A DNA stretch of 64,000 nt from Crateriforma spongiae (lineage in GTDB: Bacteria > Planctomycetota > Planctomycetia > Pirellulales > Pirellulaceae): positions 744,001 to 808,000 of the forward strand of contig NZ_JAAXMS010000002.1 in the NCBI RefSeq assembly GCF_012290005.1. The letters are read 5' to 3'. Positions 46,201 through 55,346 of the stretch are shown here, in pieces. How positions within the stretch are numbered: position 1 is the stretch's first letter; each line of letters starts with the position of its first letter. The notes beneath the pieces were generated by a model. That model saw only the letters and a program-made list of their open reading frames with translations. It did no database searches and was not told the origin of the DNA. The position numbers and the translations under genes were made by a program.

Positions 46201-49200
46201 CGTGGCCGCGTTGTAAGTCCCCTGCCCCGGCGTCGCGCTGACGAAGTTCAATCCCGCCGGCAGCAAGTCGCGCACGACCACCCCCGTCGCCGTGTCGGGT
46301 CCCGCGTTGGACACCGTCACCGTGAAGCTGACGTTTTCGCCGACGTTGGGGGTGGCATTGTCGACCGTCTTGGTCAGCGACAAGTCCGCGCTGGCCGGAG
46401 TGATGGAAACGCTGGCAATGTCGTCTTCCCCCTCGCCACCTTCACCCGGTGTGCTGTCGATGTCGAACTGGTCCGCCGCGATGACTTCCGCTTGGTTGCT
46501 GATCGTCGTCGTCCCGGTCACCGTGGCGTCGATGGCCAGCGAGACCGTCTGGCCACTGGTGACCCCGCCGACATTCCACTGGCCGGTCCCCACGTCGTAG
46601 ATCCCGGCCCCCGGCGTAGCGCCGACAAACGTCAATCCCGCCGGCAAAACGTCGCGAACCACCACACCGCTGGCCACGTCCGGTCCCGCGTTGCTGACCG
46701 AAACGGTGAACCGCACGGTATCGCCGACGTTGGGCCGATCCTGGTCGACGGTTTTACCCAGCGACAGATCGATAGTCGGCGGGACCAGATTGACCGAGGC
46801 CTGGTCATCTTCGGCCGGTGCGTTGTTTCCCGGTGTGCTGTCGGGGTCGAACTGATCGGCCGCACTGATCTGCGCCGTGTTCGTTTTGGTTCCAGACGAT
46901 TGCACCTGAGCCACGATCGCGAGCGTCGCATTGGCCCCGCCGCCGATCGTGCCGACGTCCCACAATCCGGTCGCCGCGTTGTACCCACCTTGCGACGGCG
47001 ACGACGACACGAACGACATGCCCGCCGGCAACAAGTCGGTCACCTGGACACCGGTTGCCACACTTGGACCGTCGTTCTGCACCGCGATCGTGAACGTCGC
47101 ATTTTGGCCGACGTTGGCGACCGCGTTGTCGATCGTTTTGGTCAACGACAAGTCCGCGCTGGCCGGTGTGACGACGACACTGGACTGGTCGTCTTCGGCC
47201 GGCACGTTGTTGTTCGGTGTGCTGTCGACGTCCGTCTGATCGGCCGCAATGACCTCCGCCACGTTGGTCGCGACGGCGACCGAATCGACACGCGCCACCA
47301 ACTGCAACGTCTGGCTGGTGCCCGCCGCCACCGTGCCGGCAACCCACTGGCCCGTGGTGGTGTTGTAGCTGCCGATCGACGGTGCCGACGACACGAACGT
47401 CAGCCCCGCGGGAATCGCATCACGAACGATCACGCCGGTGGCCGCGGATGGACCGGCGTTGCTAAGCGTGATCGTGAAGGTCACGTTGTCACCACGATTG
47501 GGCGCCGCGTTGTCGACCGTTTTGATCAGCGACAGATCGATTTGTTGCGGGTCCAGCGTGACGGTGGCCAAGTCGTCTTCGCCGATCGCGCCGTTACCCG
47601 GCGTGCTGTCGGCGTCGGGTTGGTCGGCCGCCAAAACTTCGGCGACGTTTTGAATGGATCCCGCCGCGGTGACGCCGGCGATGATACTTAGCGTTGCACC
47701 GGAGCCGGCATTCACACTGCCGACGGTCCACACGCCTGTCCCGGATTCGTAGCTGCCCTGGCTGGGCGTCGCGGAAACGAAATTCAATCCGGCCGGCAAC
47801 ACGTCACGGACCGTAACCCCCGTGGCCGTATCCGGACCGGCGTTGGACAGCGTCACCGTGAACGTCACGTTCTGGCCGACGTCGGGCGACAGATCGCTGG
47901 CCGTCTTGGCGATCGACAAATCGATTTGCGGTGACAAGATCGACACCGTCGCCCGGTCGTCTTCGCCCGCCGCACCGTTCCCCGGCGTGCTGTCGATGTC
48001 GGTTTGGTCTGCCGCGATGACTTCGGCGATGTTGGTTTTGGTGCCCGGGGTGTCCATCCGTGCGGTGATCGACAACGTGTGGCTGGCCGACACCGCGACG
48101 TCGCCGATCTCCCAGCGTCCGGTCGTTGCGTTGTAGGTCCCTTGGCTTGTCGTTTGCGACACCAACGTCATGCCGGCGGGTAACACGTCTTGGACCACGA
48201 CCCCCGTGGCGGCCACCGGGCCCGCGTTGTTGACGGTGATGGTAAAGGTGGTGCTTTCGCCGACGGCGACCTCGCCACTGGCCGACGTTTTGGACAACGA
48301 CAGATCAATGGTCGGCGTGAAGTTATCGAAATCCGCCGTGAACGCGGTCTGCCCGACCGTCCCGACCAATTCCGCGGTCCCGTTGACGTTGGCCGATCCG
48401 GTGATTTCCAGTTCGATCGCGCCGACGTTGTTGATGTCCACGCCGCCGCCGGCCGCCGCCACGAAGCTGGAAAACGGCAAGAATTCCGCCGACGATACGC
48501 CGCCGCCGGTTTGTGGGATGTTCAGCGTCGCGCTGCTGAATCGCTCGGCCGTCGCCGCGTTTCCATCGTCACTGTAGATCCGCACGACCGCTTGGCCGCC
48601 CGGCAAATCGGCGCCGATCTGAAGTTGCAATCCGATCGCATCGGCGGCATCGGTCAAATCCACCGTCCCCAGCCCGGTATCGTCGACCGTCGTCGCATCC
48701 CCGTCGGGTCCGTCCCAGGTAACACGCCGTTCGCCATCACCGGTGGCCAAGGAATCAAACGTCAACAGATTCGGCAACAGCGGGTTGTCGACTTCCAACT
48801 GGACCGCGCCGTTGACGCTGGTCTTGTTGACGAAAAGATCGCGTTCGCCGCCGATCGCCTCGGGCGCGGCGACCGAACTAGTCACCGGGACACCGTCGTT
48901 GGTGGTGTCGACGACTTGCTGTTGTGTCTGATCAAAATCATCGACGACTTGGACGATGCGGCCTTCGACGTCGGTCCCGCTGATCGTGATCATCGGCGAC
49001 ACGTTCCGCAGCAACGTTCGACCGTCGACCGTCTGGGCATCTTGCAGCACGAAGTAATTGCCGGCGGTCAATCGGTTCAGCGTGTACCGGCCGTCGGTGC
49101 CGGTCGTCGCCGTGGTCACCAGCGTGTCGGAACCGGAATCGAACGATCCGTTGCCGTTGTCGCGGTACAGAGCGACCTGAGCCCCGGAAACCTGTTCGCC

Positions 49201-49377
49201 GGCAGTGAAGCCGTCGCCGGTGACGTCCTTGAAAACCAGCCCACTGATCATCGCCAAGTCGGTGGCCGCCAGCAAACGCCGCAATTCCAGCGGTTCGGCG
49301 ATCAGACGCCGCAACACGCGAGCGTTGGACGGACGTGGTCGGCGCGACGATCGGCGTCGCGGTTTCGGCATCTTCAT
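43270..49377 (-). CDS. giant surface protein with 13 DUF11 repeats and a LEPR-XLL-like N-terminus
   Basis: 2035 residues from the ATG at 49377. The N-terminus is basic (KMPKPRRRSSRRPRP) followed by EPLELRRLLAA, which resembles the LEPR-XLL segment that marks many large planctomycete exported proteins. Residues ~45-120 read as an SdrD-B-like domain (GLVFKDVTGDGFTAGEQVSG). A lectin-like beta region reaches to about residue 350. Then follow thirteen DUF11 units of ~128 residues, each opening with (I/A)DLSLxKTVDN and G-x-x-V-x-F-T, and each closing with AEVIAADQxDxDSTPGN and an EDD cluster, possible calcium-binding loops. It ends in RLLTKRLFLAR. Probably a cell-surface or matrix adhesin. Read-through repeats also leave long antisense frames that are shadows. 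Confidence 0.9.
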   Translation of the reverse strand: MKMPKPRRRSSRRPRPSNARVLRRLIAEPLELRRLLAATDLAMISGLVFKDVTGDGFTAGEQVSGAQVALYRDNGNGSFDSGSDTLVTTATTGTDGRYTLNRLTAGNYFVLQDAQTVDGRTLLRNVSPMITISGTDVEGRIVQVVDDFDQTQQQVVDTTNDGVPVTSSVAAPEAIGGERDLFVNKTSVNGAVQLEVDNPLLPNLLTFDSLATGDGERRVTWDGPDGDATTVDDTGLGTVDLTDAADAIGLQLQIGADLPGGQAVVRIYSDDGNAATAERFSSATLNIPQTGGGVSSAEFLPFSSFVAAAGGGVDINNVGAIELEITGSANVNGTAELVGTVGQTAFTADFDNFTPTIDLSLSKTSASGEVAVGESTTFTITVNNAGPVAATGVVVQDVLPAGMTLVSQTTSQGTYNATTGRWEIGDVAVSASHTLSITARMDTPGTKTNIAEVIAADQTDIDSTPGNGAAGEDDRATVSILSPQIDLSIAKTASDLSPDVGQNVTFTVTLSNAGPDTATGVTVRDVLPAGLNFVSATPSQGSYESGTGVWTVGSVNAGSGATLSIIAGVTAAGSIQNVAEVLAADQPDADSTPGNGAIGEDDLATVTLDPQQIDLSLIKTVDNAAPNRGDNVTFTITLSNAGPSAATGVIVRDAIPAGLTFVSSAPSIGSYNTTTGQWVAGTVAAGTSQTLQLVARVDSVAVATNVAEVIAADQTDVDSTPNNNVPAEDDQSSVVVTPASADLSLTKTIDNAVANVGQNATFTIAVQNDGPSVATGVQVTDLLPAGMSFVSSSPSQGGYNAATGLWDVGTIGGGANATLAIVAQVQSSGTKTNTAQISAADQFDPDSTPGNNAPAEDDQASVNLVPPTIDLSLGKTVDQDRPNVGDTVRFTVSVSNAGPDVASGVVVRDVLPAGLTFVGATPGAGIYDVGTGQWNVGGVTSGQTVSLAIDATVTGTTTISNQAEVIAADQFDIDSTPGEGGEGEDDIASVSITPASADLSLTKTVDNATPNVGENVSFTVTVSNAGPDTATGVVVRDLLPAGLNFVSATPGQGTYNAATGLWNAGQIASGATGTLVLIATVTSTDALTNTAEITEADQRDPDSTPGNGSASEDDLATVGVRGQQIDLSLTKTVDNAAPNVGDEITFTITVRNDGVSPATGVQVRDILPVGLTPRGTSPSQGSLNTSTSIWTVGDLAVGGTATIDVVVRVDQILEIENVAEVIAADQPDADSTPDNNIAAEDDQDAVTVRTPVSDLSLVKGVDNDRPNVGDVVIFDLTVTNGGPDPAVGVEVTDLLPEGIEYISNSLSQGSYNATTGIWTIGNLAVGSTATLGLRGRVSADAADPLAAKTNTAEITAAGQADSDSTPGNRNPDEDDFDQATITPMAIDLSLEKTVSDAAPSVGGTVTYTVTVRNDGDDPATGVQIRDRLPDGVTLVSVNESQGSFNAASGVWAVPQIDVGGSATLQLEVLVDSPGTLVNQAEVIAADQLDRDSTPDNDVDGEDDQADVTLVTQQADLSLTKTVDNATPGVGEEAVFTLEIRNDGPDAAESIVVRDVLPSGLGFSGATASSGSYNASNGQWSIPALAASQTATLQIRVTADSVGEKINVAEIIQSSEFDPDSTPDNGLDDEDDYATVSLSPQLVDLALSKDVDEARPTRGQRVTFTLRLTNDGPSRATGVQVRDVLPDSLTFENASASVGSYSPLSGLWTIDSLDAGGEVTLAIEALVGDVAAASNVAEVIAADQPDADSTPDNDDEAEDDFARVDLETQVADLSVAVAADRTSANQGDPVIFTVTLDNAGPDAATDVVVSTVLPAGLVFAEAQPSVGTYDPATGQWSVDSLVDGSSATLRLLTTIDGRDVQSVTAEVSSVRQFDPDSTPGNGVVGEDDLDDAAVTPVLIDVSVTGTIDNDEPLEGDRVTIEFTATNDGPDGATGLVLETMLPDGMSLVSVQAGRGAYDTASGTWNLGSLAAGQSGTLTFIAVVDERGVKTMPIEVVAADQVDIDSTPGNGGVDEDDRFELLIRAPRLLTKRLFLAR

Positions 49378-49900
49378 CGCTGGTCCCCCTGGCAATCCCT
49401 CGTCTCCAGCGGGCCGACCGACCGGCCCCCCGTGAGTCCGAAAACCCCGCCAAGCCGCCGGTCCACCACGGACCATCACAAGCTGGCGAATCTAGAGAAG
49501 CCGAAATTGTGGACCACGCAACCTACGCAAAACAACCGGACTAGGAAAACCTGGCCAGCCAATCCCCCCAGGCAAACCTCTCAGCAACCACTACAAGAAC
49601 CAACCCGCGGTTCGCCTGATGCCGGGTTCGAGGGTTTCGCCGCGCACCGAAGCCCGGGCTATTGCACGATCAAAGTCGACATCCGCGATACGGGGCCGGG
49701 TTTGCGGCGGGGATGCTGGGGGCGTGGGGATTCGGTGGGCTTCGTTGGCGGGCTGGGGTTACAATCAGCCAGTGGTTACGGTGGAAGATGCCGTGGCCGC
49801 CCGTCTTGGCGAAATTCGATTCCCGCGGCCCCCTGAATCCACCGCACGCCGTCCGCTTCGCCCCACCCGAGCCCCCCTGCCCCTTCGCAGCGAACCGCCC
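49378..49900. other. divergent intergenic region
   Basis: 523 bases between the giant gene (minus) and the radical SAM gene (plus). Long frames reach into it from both sides, but starts at 49377 and 49901 leave it non-coding. No convincing repeat or terminator seen. Confidence 0.45.
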
Positions 49901-51199
49901 ATGTATCTTCGAATGGCCAAGCGATTTCTGTTGGAAACCGACAAGCGGTTGCTGGCCAAAGCGGCGTGGACGCTGGGTGCCCGCGGATTGTGGTCGGTCC
50001 ACCGACACAAGCGTCGACTGAAACAGGGGGAATTCTTTCCGCCGTTTCTGTACCTGTCGGTCATCAATTCATGCAACCTGCGATGCCAAGGCTGCTGGGT
50101 CGACGTGGATTCGAAACAGCATCGCATTGAACTGGACGCGGCCAACGAAACGATCCGCCAAGCCAAGGCGATGGGCAACAGTTTCTTTGGCATCTTGGGC
50201 GGCGAACCGTTCATGCACAAAGACCTGCTGAAGATCTTTGAAGCCAACCGAGACGTCTATTTCCAAGTCTTCACCAACGGCCACTTCATCACCGACGACG
50301 TGGCCAAACGATTGCGTGAATTGGGCAACGTGACTCCGCTGATCAGTGTCGAAGGCAGCGAGATCATCAGCGACCAACGCCGCGGCAAATCCGGCGTTTA
50401 CAACCAGACGATGGCCGGTTTGGAAGCCGCGCTGCGAAACAAGTTGCTGGTCGGCGTTTGCACCAGCGTCTGTAAAACCAACCTGGACGACCTGGTCACC
50501 GACGCCTGGGTCGATCGTTTGATCGAAATGGGCGTGATGTATTGCTGGTTCCACATCTATCGGCCGGTCGGCCCGGAACCCAACCCACAGCTGGCATTGT
50601 CCAGCGACCAGCAACGTCGCGTTCGTCAGTTCGTTGTCGACACGCGTGCCACCAAACCGATCATCGTCATCGACGCCTATCACGATGACGCGGGCAACGC
50701 GTTGTGCCCGGCCGTGACGGGATTCACGCACCACGTCGGACCCTGGGGCGATATCGAACCGTGCCCCGTGATTCAGATCGCCAAAGAATCGATTCATGAT
50801 CAACGTGACTTGGCGACCACGTTCAATGAGTCGGAGTTTCTGCGCGACTTCCGCGAGCTGACCGCCCAACACACTCGGGGATGCGTGATCATGGAGCGTC
50901 CCGACTTGCTGCTGCAGCTGGCCGACAAACACGGTGCCCGCGACACCACTGCCCGAGGCCGCGTCTTCGAGGAATTGAAGAACGTCACGCCACGCCGCAG
51001 CCAGTACCAGCCCGGCGATGAGATCCCCGAACGAAGTTTCGTTTATCGCTGGGCCAAGAAGTACGCGTTCAACGACTTCGGCACCTACGGACGCCGCTTC
51101 GACGTGGCCAAATATGCCGACCCCGATTCGGCATCCTCGCCCGAAGGGAACTCACAGGATGCCGACGACGCATCCAAGGTCTCCCTACCGGTGGTTTGA
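49901..51199 (+). CDS. radical SAM protein of unknown function
   Basis: 432 residues from the ATG at 49901; the frame is open to 49619 but the upstream part is not protein-like. The iron-sulphur motif is C58-N-L-R-C62-Q-G-C65 (CxxxCxxC), followed by GILGGEPFMHKDLLKIF, the conserved GGEP strand that binds the SAM amino group. C-terminal features (WGDIEPCPVIQIAKE and the EFLRDFRELTAQHTRGC stretch) suggest an auxiliary, SPASM/twitch-like cluster region, with the motif CPVIQ and later GCVIMERPD. No substrate peptide or partner gene is adjacent, so the modified substrate is unknown. Ends with a Ser/Asp-rich tail. Confidence 0.85.
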   Translation: MYLRMAKRFLLETDKRLLAKAAWTLGARGLWSVHRHKRRLKQGEFFPPFLYLSVINSCNLRCQGCWVDVDSKQHRIELDAANETIRQAKAMGNSFFGILGGEPFMHKDLLKIFEANRDVYFQVFTNGHFITDDVAKRLRELGNVTPLISVEGSEIISDQRRGKSGVYNQTMAGLEAALRNKLLVGVCTSVCKTNLDDLVTDAWVDRLIEMGVMYCWFHIYRPVGPEPNPQLALSSDQQRRVRQFVVDTRATKPIIVIDAYHDDAGNALCPAVTGFTHHVGPWGDIEPCPVIQIAKESIHDQRDLATTFNESEFLRDFRELTAQHTRGCVIMERPDLLLQLADKHGARDTTARGRVFEELKNVTPRRSQYQPGDEIPERSFVYRWAKKYAFNDFGTYGRRFDVAKYADPDSASSPEGNSQDADDASKVSLPVV

Positions 51200-51552
51200 T
51201 TGTTAGGTGGTCGGGTGACGGGTTTGCAGGTGACAGGTATCCGCCGGCAAGTCGGCCCCAAAGTCGCCTTCGTTTTCACTCGCCCTTCTAGGGAGAGTCG
51301 AGCCTCAAGCGAGGAGAGGGTATCGCGCCCCGACAACCTTCCTCCCAAAGTCGCCTTTCGCTCCGCCGAAAGCAGCGTCGCCCCTGTCCCCTGTCCCCCT
51401 CACCGCCCTGTCACCTTCTTCCCCCCACATCCGTCTTGTCGCCAGACAAAGCGTGATGGTATTCGTCTGTGTAGCAGAGTCGGCAATGCGATGACCGCCG
51501 ACCACGTGTTTCACGCCCCCTTTCGCAAGCGATTCAAGGACGGATCCGACCC
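51200..51552. other. intergenic with short repeated strings
   Basis: 353 bases without a gene. CCAAAGTCGCCTT occurs at 51258-51270 and 51345-51357, the second followed by a small hairpin (CTTTCG, 51355-51360 / CGAAAG, 51367-51372). A TCTAGGGAGAGTCGAGC-type string lies between them. These look like a dispersed intergenic element rather than coding sequence. Confidence 0.5.
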
Positions 51553-52554
51553 GTGACAGACCAACCCGCCGCCGGCGCCGCCGAAACCCTGACCGATCAA
51601 CCCGACATGACCAAGTCGGTCGGCGAAACCGTGTCGACTCTGATCGAACAGATGCAAGCGGGCGACTACGAAGGCTTGACCGCGACGATGACACAGAATG
51701 TGGTCCCGGGCTTGTTGGCCGCGGGGATCGGCTTGGGCGTCATCTTCATCGGATACTTGGTGGCCTCGTACATCAGCCGCATCATCAGCGGGCCGATCTG
51801 TCGACGTGTCGACCAAACGCTGGGCAAGTTCATCGGTCGGCTGGTGTTTTATTCCATCCTTGCCGGTGTGACCGCCGCGGTGCTGAGCAAATTGGGCGCT
51901 CCGCTGGGCGGATTAGCGGCAATGCTGGCCGCCGCCGGTTTTGCCATCGGTCTGGCTTTCCAAGGCACGCTATCGAACTTTGCGTCCGGCGTGTTGATGA
52001 TGGTGTTTCGACCATTCAAAGTCGGGGATTTCATCAATGCCGGCGGAGTGGCGGGAACGGTCAACGAAATCGACTTGTTCACCACCACGCTGGACACGCC
52101 CGACAATCGTCGCATCATTGTCCCCAACAGCAGCATTGCCGGCGGCACGATCGAAAACATCAGCCATCACGCACACCGTCGTGTCGAAGTCGTCGTCGGT
52201 GTGGACTATTCGGCCAACCAAGACGAAACCCGTGCCGCGCTGACTCGCGCGGCCGAATCGTTGTCGGACGTGATGATCCCCGGCGATGATCGCGGGTACG
52301 CCGTCGTGCTTTCCGGATTGGGCGACAGTGCCGTGGAATGGAAGGTCCGGCTGTGGGTGGCATCGTCGAACTATTGGCCGGCGCACGAGGCTTTGACCGG
52401 CGCCGTCAAACGCAACCTAGACGCCGTGGAAATCGGCATCCCGTTCCCGCAAATGGACATTCATTTGCACCGCGTTGCCGGGGACGATGATGGTTCCCAA
52501 CCGACGCAGCGCCAGCGTCCACGACCGACCCGTCGCGACGCCATCGCCGGTTAA
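51553..52554 (+). CDS. mechanosensitive channel of the MscS family
   Basis: 333 residues, GTG start at 51553 with an ATG 18 codons later as alternative. Three membrane helices near residues 48-72, 95-118 and 118-150; the third, LGGLAAMLAAAGFAIGLAFQG then TLSNFASGVLMMVFRPFKVGD, is the pore-lining helix with the conserved A/G packing and the start of the beta domain. The cytoplasmic vestibule follows (VNEIDLFTTTLDTPDNRRIIVPNSSIAGGTIENIS). A Gln/Arg-rich tail ends it. It opens on membrane tension to release solutes during hypo-osmotic shock, which would fit a genome with periplasmic-glucan genes, but no direct link is shown. Confidence 0.9.
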   Translation: MTDQPAAGAAETLTDQPDMTKSVGETVSTLIEQMQAGDYEGLTATMTQNVVPGLLAAGIGLGVIFIGYLVASYISRIISGPICRRVDQTLGKFIGRLVFYSILAGVTAAVLSKLGAPLGGLAAMLAAAGFAIGLAFQGTLSNFASGVLMMVFRPFKVGDFINAGGVAGTVNEIDLFTTTLDTPDNRRIIVPNSSIAGGTIENISHHAHRRVEVVVGVDYSANQDETRAALTRAAESLSDVMIPGDDRGYAVVLSGLGDSAVEWKVRLWVASSNYWPAHEALTGAVKRNLDAVEIGIPFPQMDIHLHRVAGDDDGSQPTQRQRPRPTRRDAIAG

Positions 52555-52605
52555 GAGGCCGCGCGAAACGACGCGCGGTCATGACCACGACGGTCTGGGC
52601 GATCT

Positions 52606-53859
52606 CTACTCGTCCAACAGTTCCAACTGGATCGGGACGAGTTCACGTTTGCCGCCGCGTAATACCGTCAACCGGACGATATCTCCAGCGGTGTAGTTTT
52701 CCAGAATCAGCACCAGATCCGCGGTCGACTGCACGGGTTTGTTGTCGATCGCCACGATGATGTCGCCCAGCTCCACCCCGCGTCGCGTTTGACGTGTCGG
52801 ACGCAGCCCGGCGGCTTCCGCTTGGCTGCCCTCGGTCACTCGCAACACCAACAGACCGTCGGGTAGTCCCCAGCGACGGGTCATCGTATCGCTGGCCACG
52901 GTCACGGCGATGCCCGGGCGGATGATGCGACCATGCTGGATCAATTCGGGCACGACCCAGCGGACGGTATCCACGGGGATGGCAAAACCGATACCAGCGT
53001 ATGCACCGGAGGGGCTGAAGATCGCGGTGTTCACGCCGATCAGTTGTCCGGAAAGATCCAACAGCGGGCCCCCACTGTTGCCCGGATTGATCGCCGCATC
53101 GGTTTGAATGACGTCTTTGATGGGCACGCCCGATTCAGATTTGATTTCGCGTCCAAGCGCGCTGACGACACCGGTGGTCAGGGTTTGATCCAGCCCGAAC
53201 GGGTTTCCGATGGCGAACGTCATTCGGCCGACTTGCAAATCAGACGAAACGCCGATCCGTAGTGGCTTGAGCTGTTCCGGCGGTGCGTCGATCTTCAAGA
53301 CCGCCAGATCCTTTTCTTCGGCTGAACCGACCAGCTTGGCCGGATACGTGTTCTGGTCATCAAAAGCCACGGTCGCGACGTCGGCACGACGAATGACGTG
53401 AAAGTTAGTGACGATGTGGCCTTGGTCATCCCAGACGAATCCGGTCCCACTGCCTTGAGCAATCTGCTGGACGTCCAAGGTGAACAGGTCGCGTGCCACA
53501 CGCGCGGTCGTGATGTGAACGACCGACGGTGACGCTTCGCGAAACAACTGGATCGTGGCACGTTCCTGTTGCGCCAGCTCGGTCGTCAGCCCCGCCGGCG
53601 TCGCTGGATTCGCACCGACCTCCGCAACCGCCGGTGGCGCGGGCAACGGCAACGTGGGCGGACGCATCCGTGTGTCCACGTCCATGGGATCAGATGCCGC
53701 TGTCGCCGATTCCCCGGTTTTAGACGCACTTTCGCCCTGCTGCTGTACCAGCGGCGATGCGTCGTCGCCACCGATCAGCATCGACAGCACGACCACCAGC
53801 AGAACGATGTTCGCCAACAACATCAACCAAGCAAACGGGCGTGAAATAGAATTCGTCAT
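52606..53859 (-). CDS. HtrA/DegP-type serine protease with PDZ domain
   Basis: 417 residues from the ATG at 53859, which begins a membrane anchor or uncleaved signal (RPFAWLMLLANIVLLVVVLSML, residues 7-29). A low-complexity linker with many P and A reaches residue ~95. The trypsin-like domain carries H154 (TNFHVIRRAD), D184 (EEKDLAVLKID) and S262 (INPGNSGGPLL), a complete triad. One PDZ domain follows (about residues 315-415, RPGIAVTVASD to LTVLRGGKREL). A DegS/DegQ-like single-PDZ, inner-membrane-anchored periplasmic protease for misfolded or signalling substrates. Divergent from the PQQ-propeller gene with 97 bases between starts. Confidence 0.92.
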   Translation of the reverse strand: MTNSISRPFAWLMLLANIVLLVVVLSMLIGGDDASPLVQQQGESASKTGESATAASDPMDVDTRMRPPTLPLPAPPAVAEVGANPATPAGLTTELAQQERATIQLFREASPSVVHITTARVARDLFTLDVQQIAQGSGTGFVWDDQGHIVTNFHVIRRADVATVAFDDQNTYPAKLVGSAEEKDLAVLKIDAPPEQLKPLRIGVSSDLQVGRMTFAIGNPFGLDQTLTTGVVSALGREIKSESGVPIKDVIQTDAAINPGNSGGPLLDLSGQLIGVNTAIFSPSGAYAGIGFAIPVDTVRWVVPELIQHGRIIRPGIAVTVASDTMTRRWGLPDGLLVLRVTEGSQAEAAGLRPTRQTRRGVELGDIIVAIDNKPVQSTADLVLILENYTAGDIVRLTVLRGGKRELVPIQLELLDE

Positions 53860-53956
53860 GCCGCTGATCCAACTCCTTCGGTTAATCTGTCGGGGGATTC
53901 CCACCAGCTTCCGCGTCCCCGCCTTTCCTGACAAGTCACCTTTTGATTTCCCACCC

Positions 53957-55312
53957 ATGATCGACTTGCCCGCCCGCCCATACCGTTGCACCGTCGCGCT
54001 GATGATTGCCGGATGCCTGTTTGGCCCGCCGACCGTGGTCGTTGCCCAGACCGCGAACCGACATTCCGTGTCTTCCGAAGTCGCTTGGCCGACCAAATCG
54101 GGTCCCACCGCTGACGGGACCGTTCCGACGACCATGGCGGGACAGATCCCGAGAATGTGGGACTGGGAAAATGGCCAAGGAATCGATTGGACCACGTCGC
54201 TGGAACACGGCGGCCACAGCACGCCCGTGGTCGGATCCGGCCGCATTTGGCTGACATCAGCAACTGACGACGGTACCCAACAATTCATCACCGCGATTGA
54301 TTCGTCCAGTGGTAAAGTCGTCCATCACCGCATGTTGTTCCAGAACGATGCACCGGAGCCGCTGGGGAATCCGGTCAACAATTACGCGGCTCCCACGCCG
54401 TTTTTGGAATCGGATGCGGTCTATGTCCATTTCGGCACCTATGGCACCGCACGACTGGATCCGATAAGCGGAGCCACGGTTTGGCAACGCCGCGACATCA
54501 ATGTGCGTCATTTTCGTGGCCCCGGATCGTCGCCCGTGGTGGTCGGCAACCTTGTGATATTGACCTTCGACGGCATCGATCGTCAGTTCGTTACGGCGCT
54601 GGACAAACATACCGGGCGAACGGTCTGGACGACGCCACGCAGCACGGATTTCGGCGACCTGGATGACGACGGGCGGCCGCTGCGTGACGGGGATCTTCGC
54701 AAAGCGTTTGGAACCCCGGCGGTGTTTCGGCGTGGCGACCAGACGCAAATCGTTTCAGTGGGATCGCGCGCGGCGTTCGGCTATGACGCCGAAACGGGTG
54801 AAGAAATCTGGACGGTCCGCCATGACGATTACAACGCTTCGGCGCAGCCGCTGGTCTTCCGTGACACGGTCATCATCAACACCGGATCGCGGGGAGCCGA
54901 ATTGATGGCCATTCGGATTGATGATTCAACGGTCGGCGACGTCACCGATACGCATGTCGTTTGGAATCATGACCGGGGAAACGCACGTTTGTCGTATCCC
55001 GTGCTATGCAACGACATGGTGATCTGGATCACCGACAGCGGCGTTGCCACCGCGGTGGACGCGGCGGAGGGATTCGAGTTGTGGAAACACCGAATTGGTG
55101 GCAACTATGTGGCGTCACCGCTGGTCGACGACGACACGGTGTACTTCTTCAATAGTGACGGCCAGTGCGTCATCGCCAAAGTGGATCACGACGGTCTGAC
55201 CGAACAGCGGCGGAACACGATCGGGGAATCGATGACAGCGTCGCCCGCGGTATCGGGCGACGGTCTGATCCTGCGGGCCGGCAAGACGCTGGCCAAGATC
55301 GCAGTGCATTGA
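53957..55312 (+). CDS. exported PQQ-like beta-propeller protein
   Basis: 451 residues from the ATG at 53957; upstream frame to 53555 runs antisense into the htrA gene and is a shadow. Signal peptide at residues 1-31 (CTVALMIAGCLFGPPTVVVA). The mature part has repeated GxxVW or GEEIW blades (SGATVWQRRD, TGRTVWTTPR, TGEEIWTVRH, GFELWKHRIGGNYVASPLVDDDTVYF), about six to eight units, as in PQQ-binding-like or BamB-type propellers. Enzymatic PQQ residues are not visible, so a scaffold or binding role is likelier than dehydrogenase. Such proteins are abundant in planctomycetes. Confidence 0.85.
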   Translation: MIDLPARPYRCTVALMIAGCLFGPPTVVVAQTANRHSVSSEVAWPTKSGPTADGTVPTTMAGQIPRMWDWENGQGIDWTTSLEHGGHSTPVVGSGRIWLTSATDDGTQQFITAIDSSSGKVVHHRMLFQNDAPEPLGNPVNNYAAPTPFLESDAVYVHFGTYGTARLDPISGATVWQRRDINVRHFRGPGSSPVVVGNLVILTFDGIDRQFVTALDKHTGRTVWTTPRSTDFGDLDDDGRPLRDGDLRKAFGTPAVFRRGDQTQIVSVGSRAAFGYDAETGEEIWTVRHDDYNASAQPLVFRDTVIINTGSRGAELMAIRIDDSTVGDVTDTHVVWNHDRGNARLSYPVLCNDMVIWITDSGVATAVDAAEGFELWKHRIGGNYVASPLVDDDTVYFFNSDGQCVIAKVDHDGLTEQRRNTIGESMTASPAVSGDGLILRAGKTLAKIAVH

Positions 55313-55346
55313 CGATCATAGTGTCTTGATTCTAGGCCTCGGCCGA

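Noticed and set aside
46492-47691. 399-codon plus-strand frame inside the giant DUF11 gene
   Set aside because: Produced by the repeat structure on the opposite strand; Arg/Asp-rich with repeated blocks mirroring the sense repeats.
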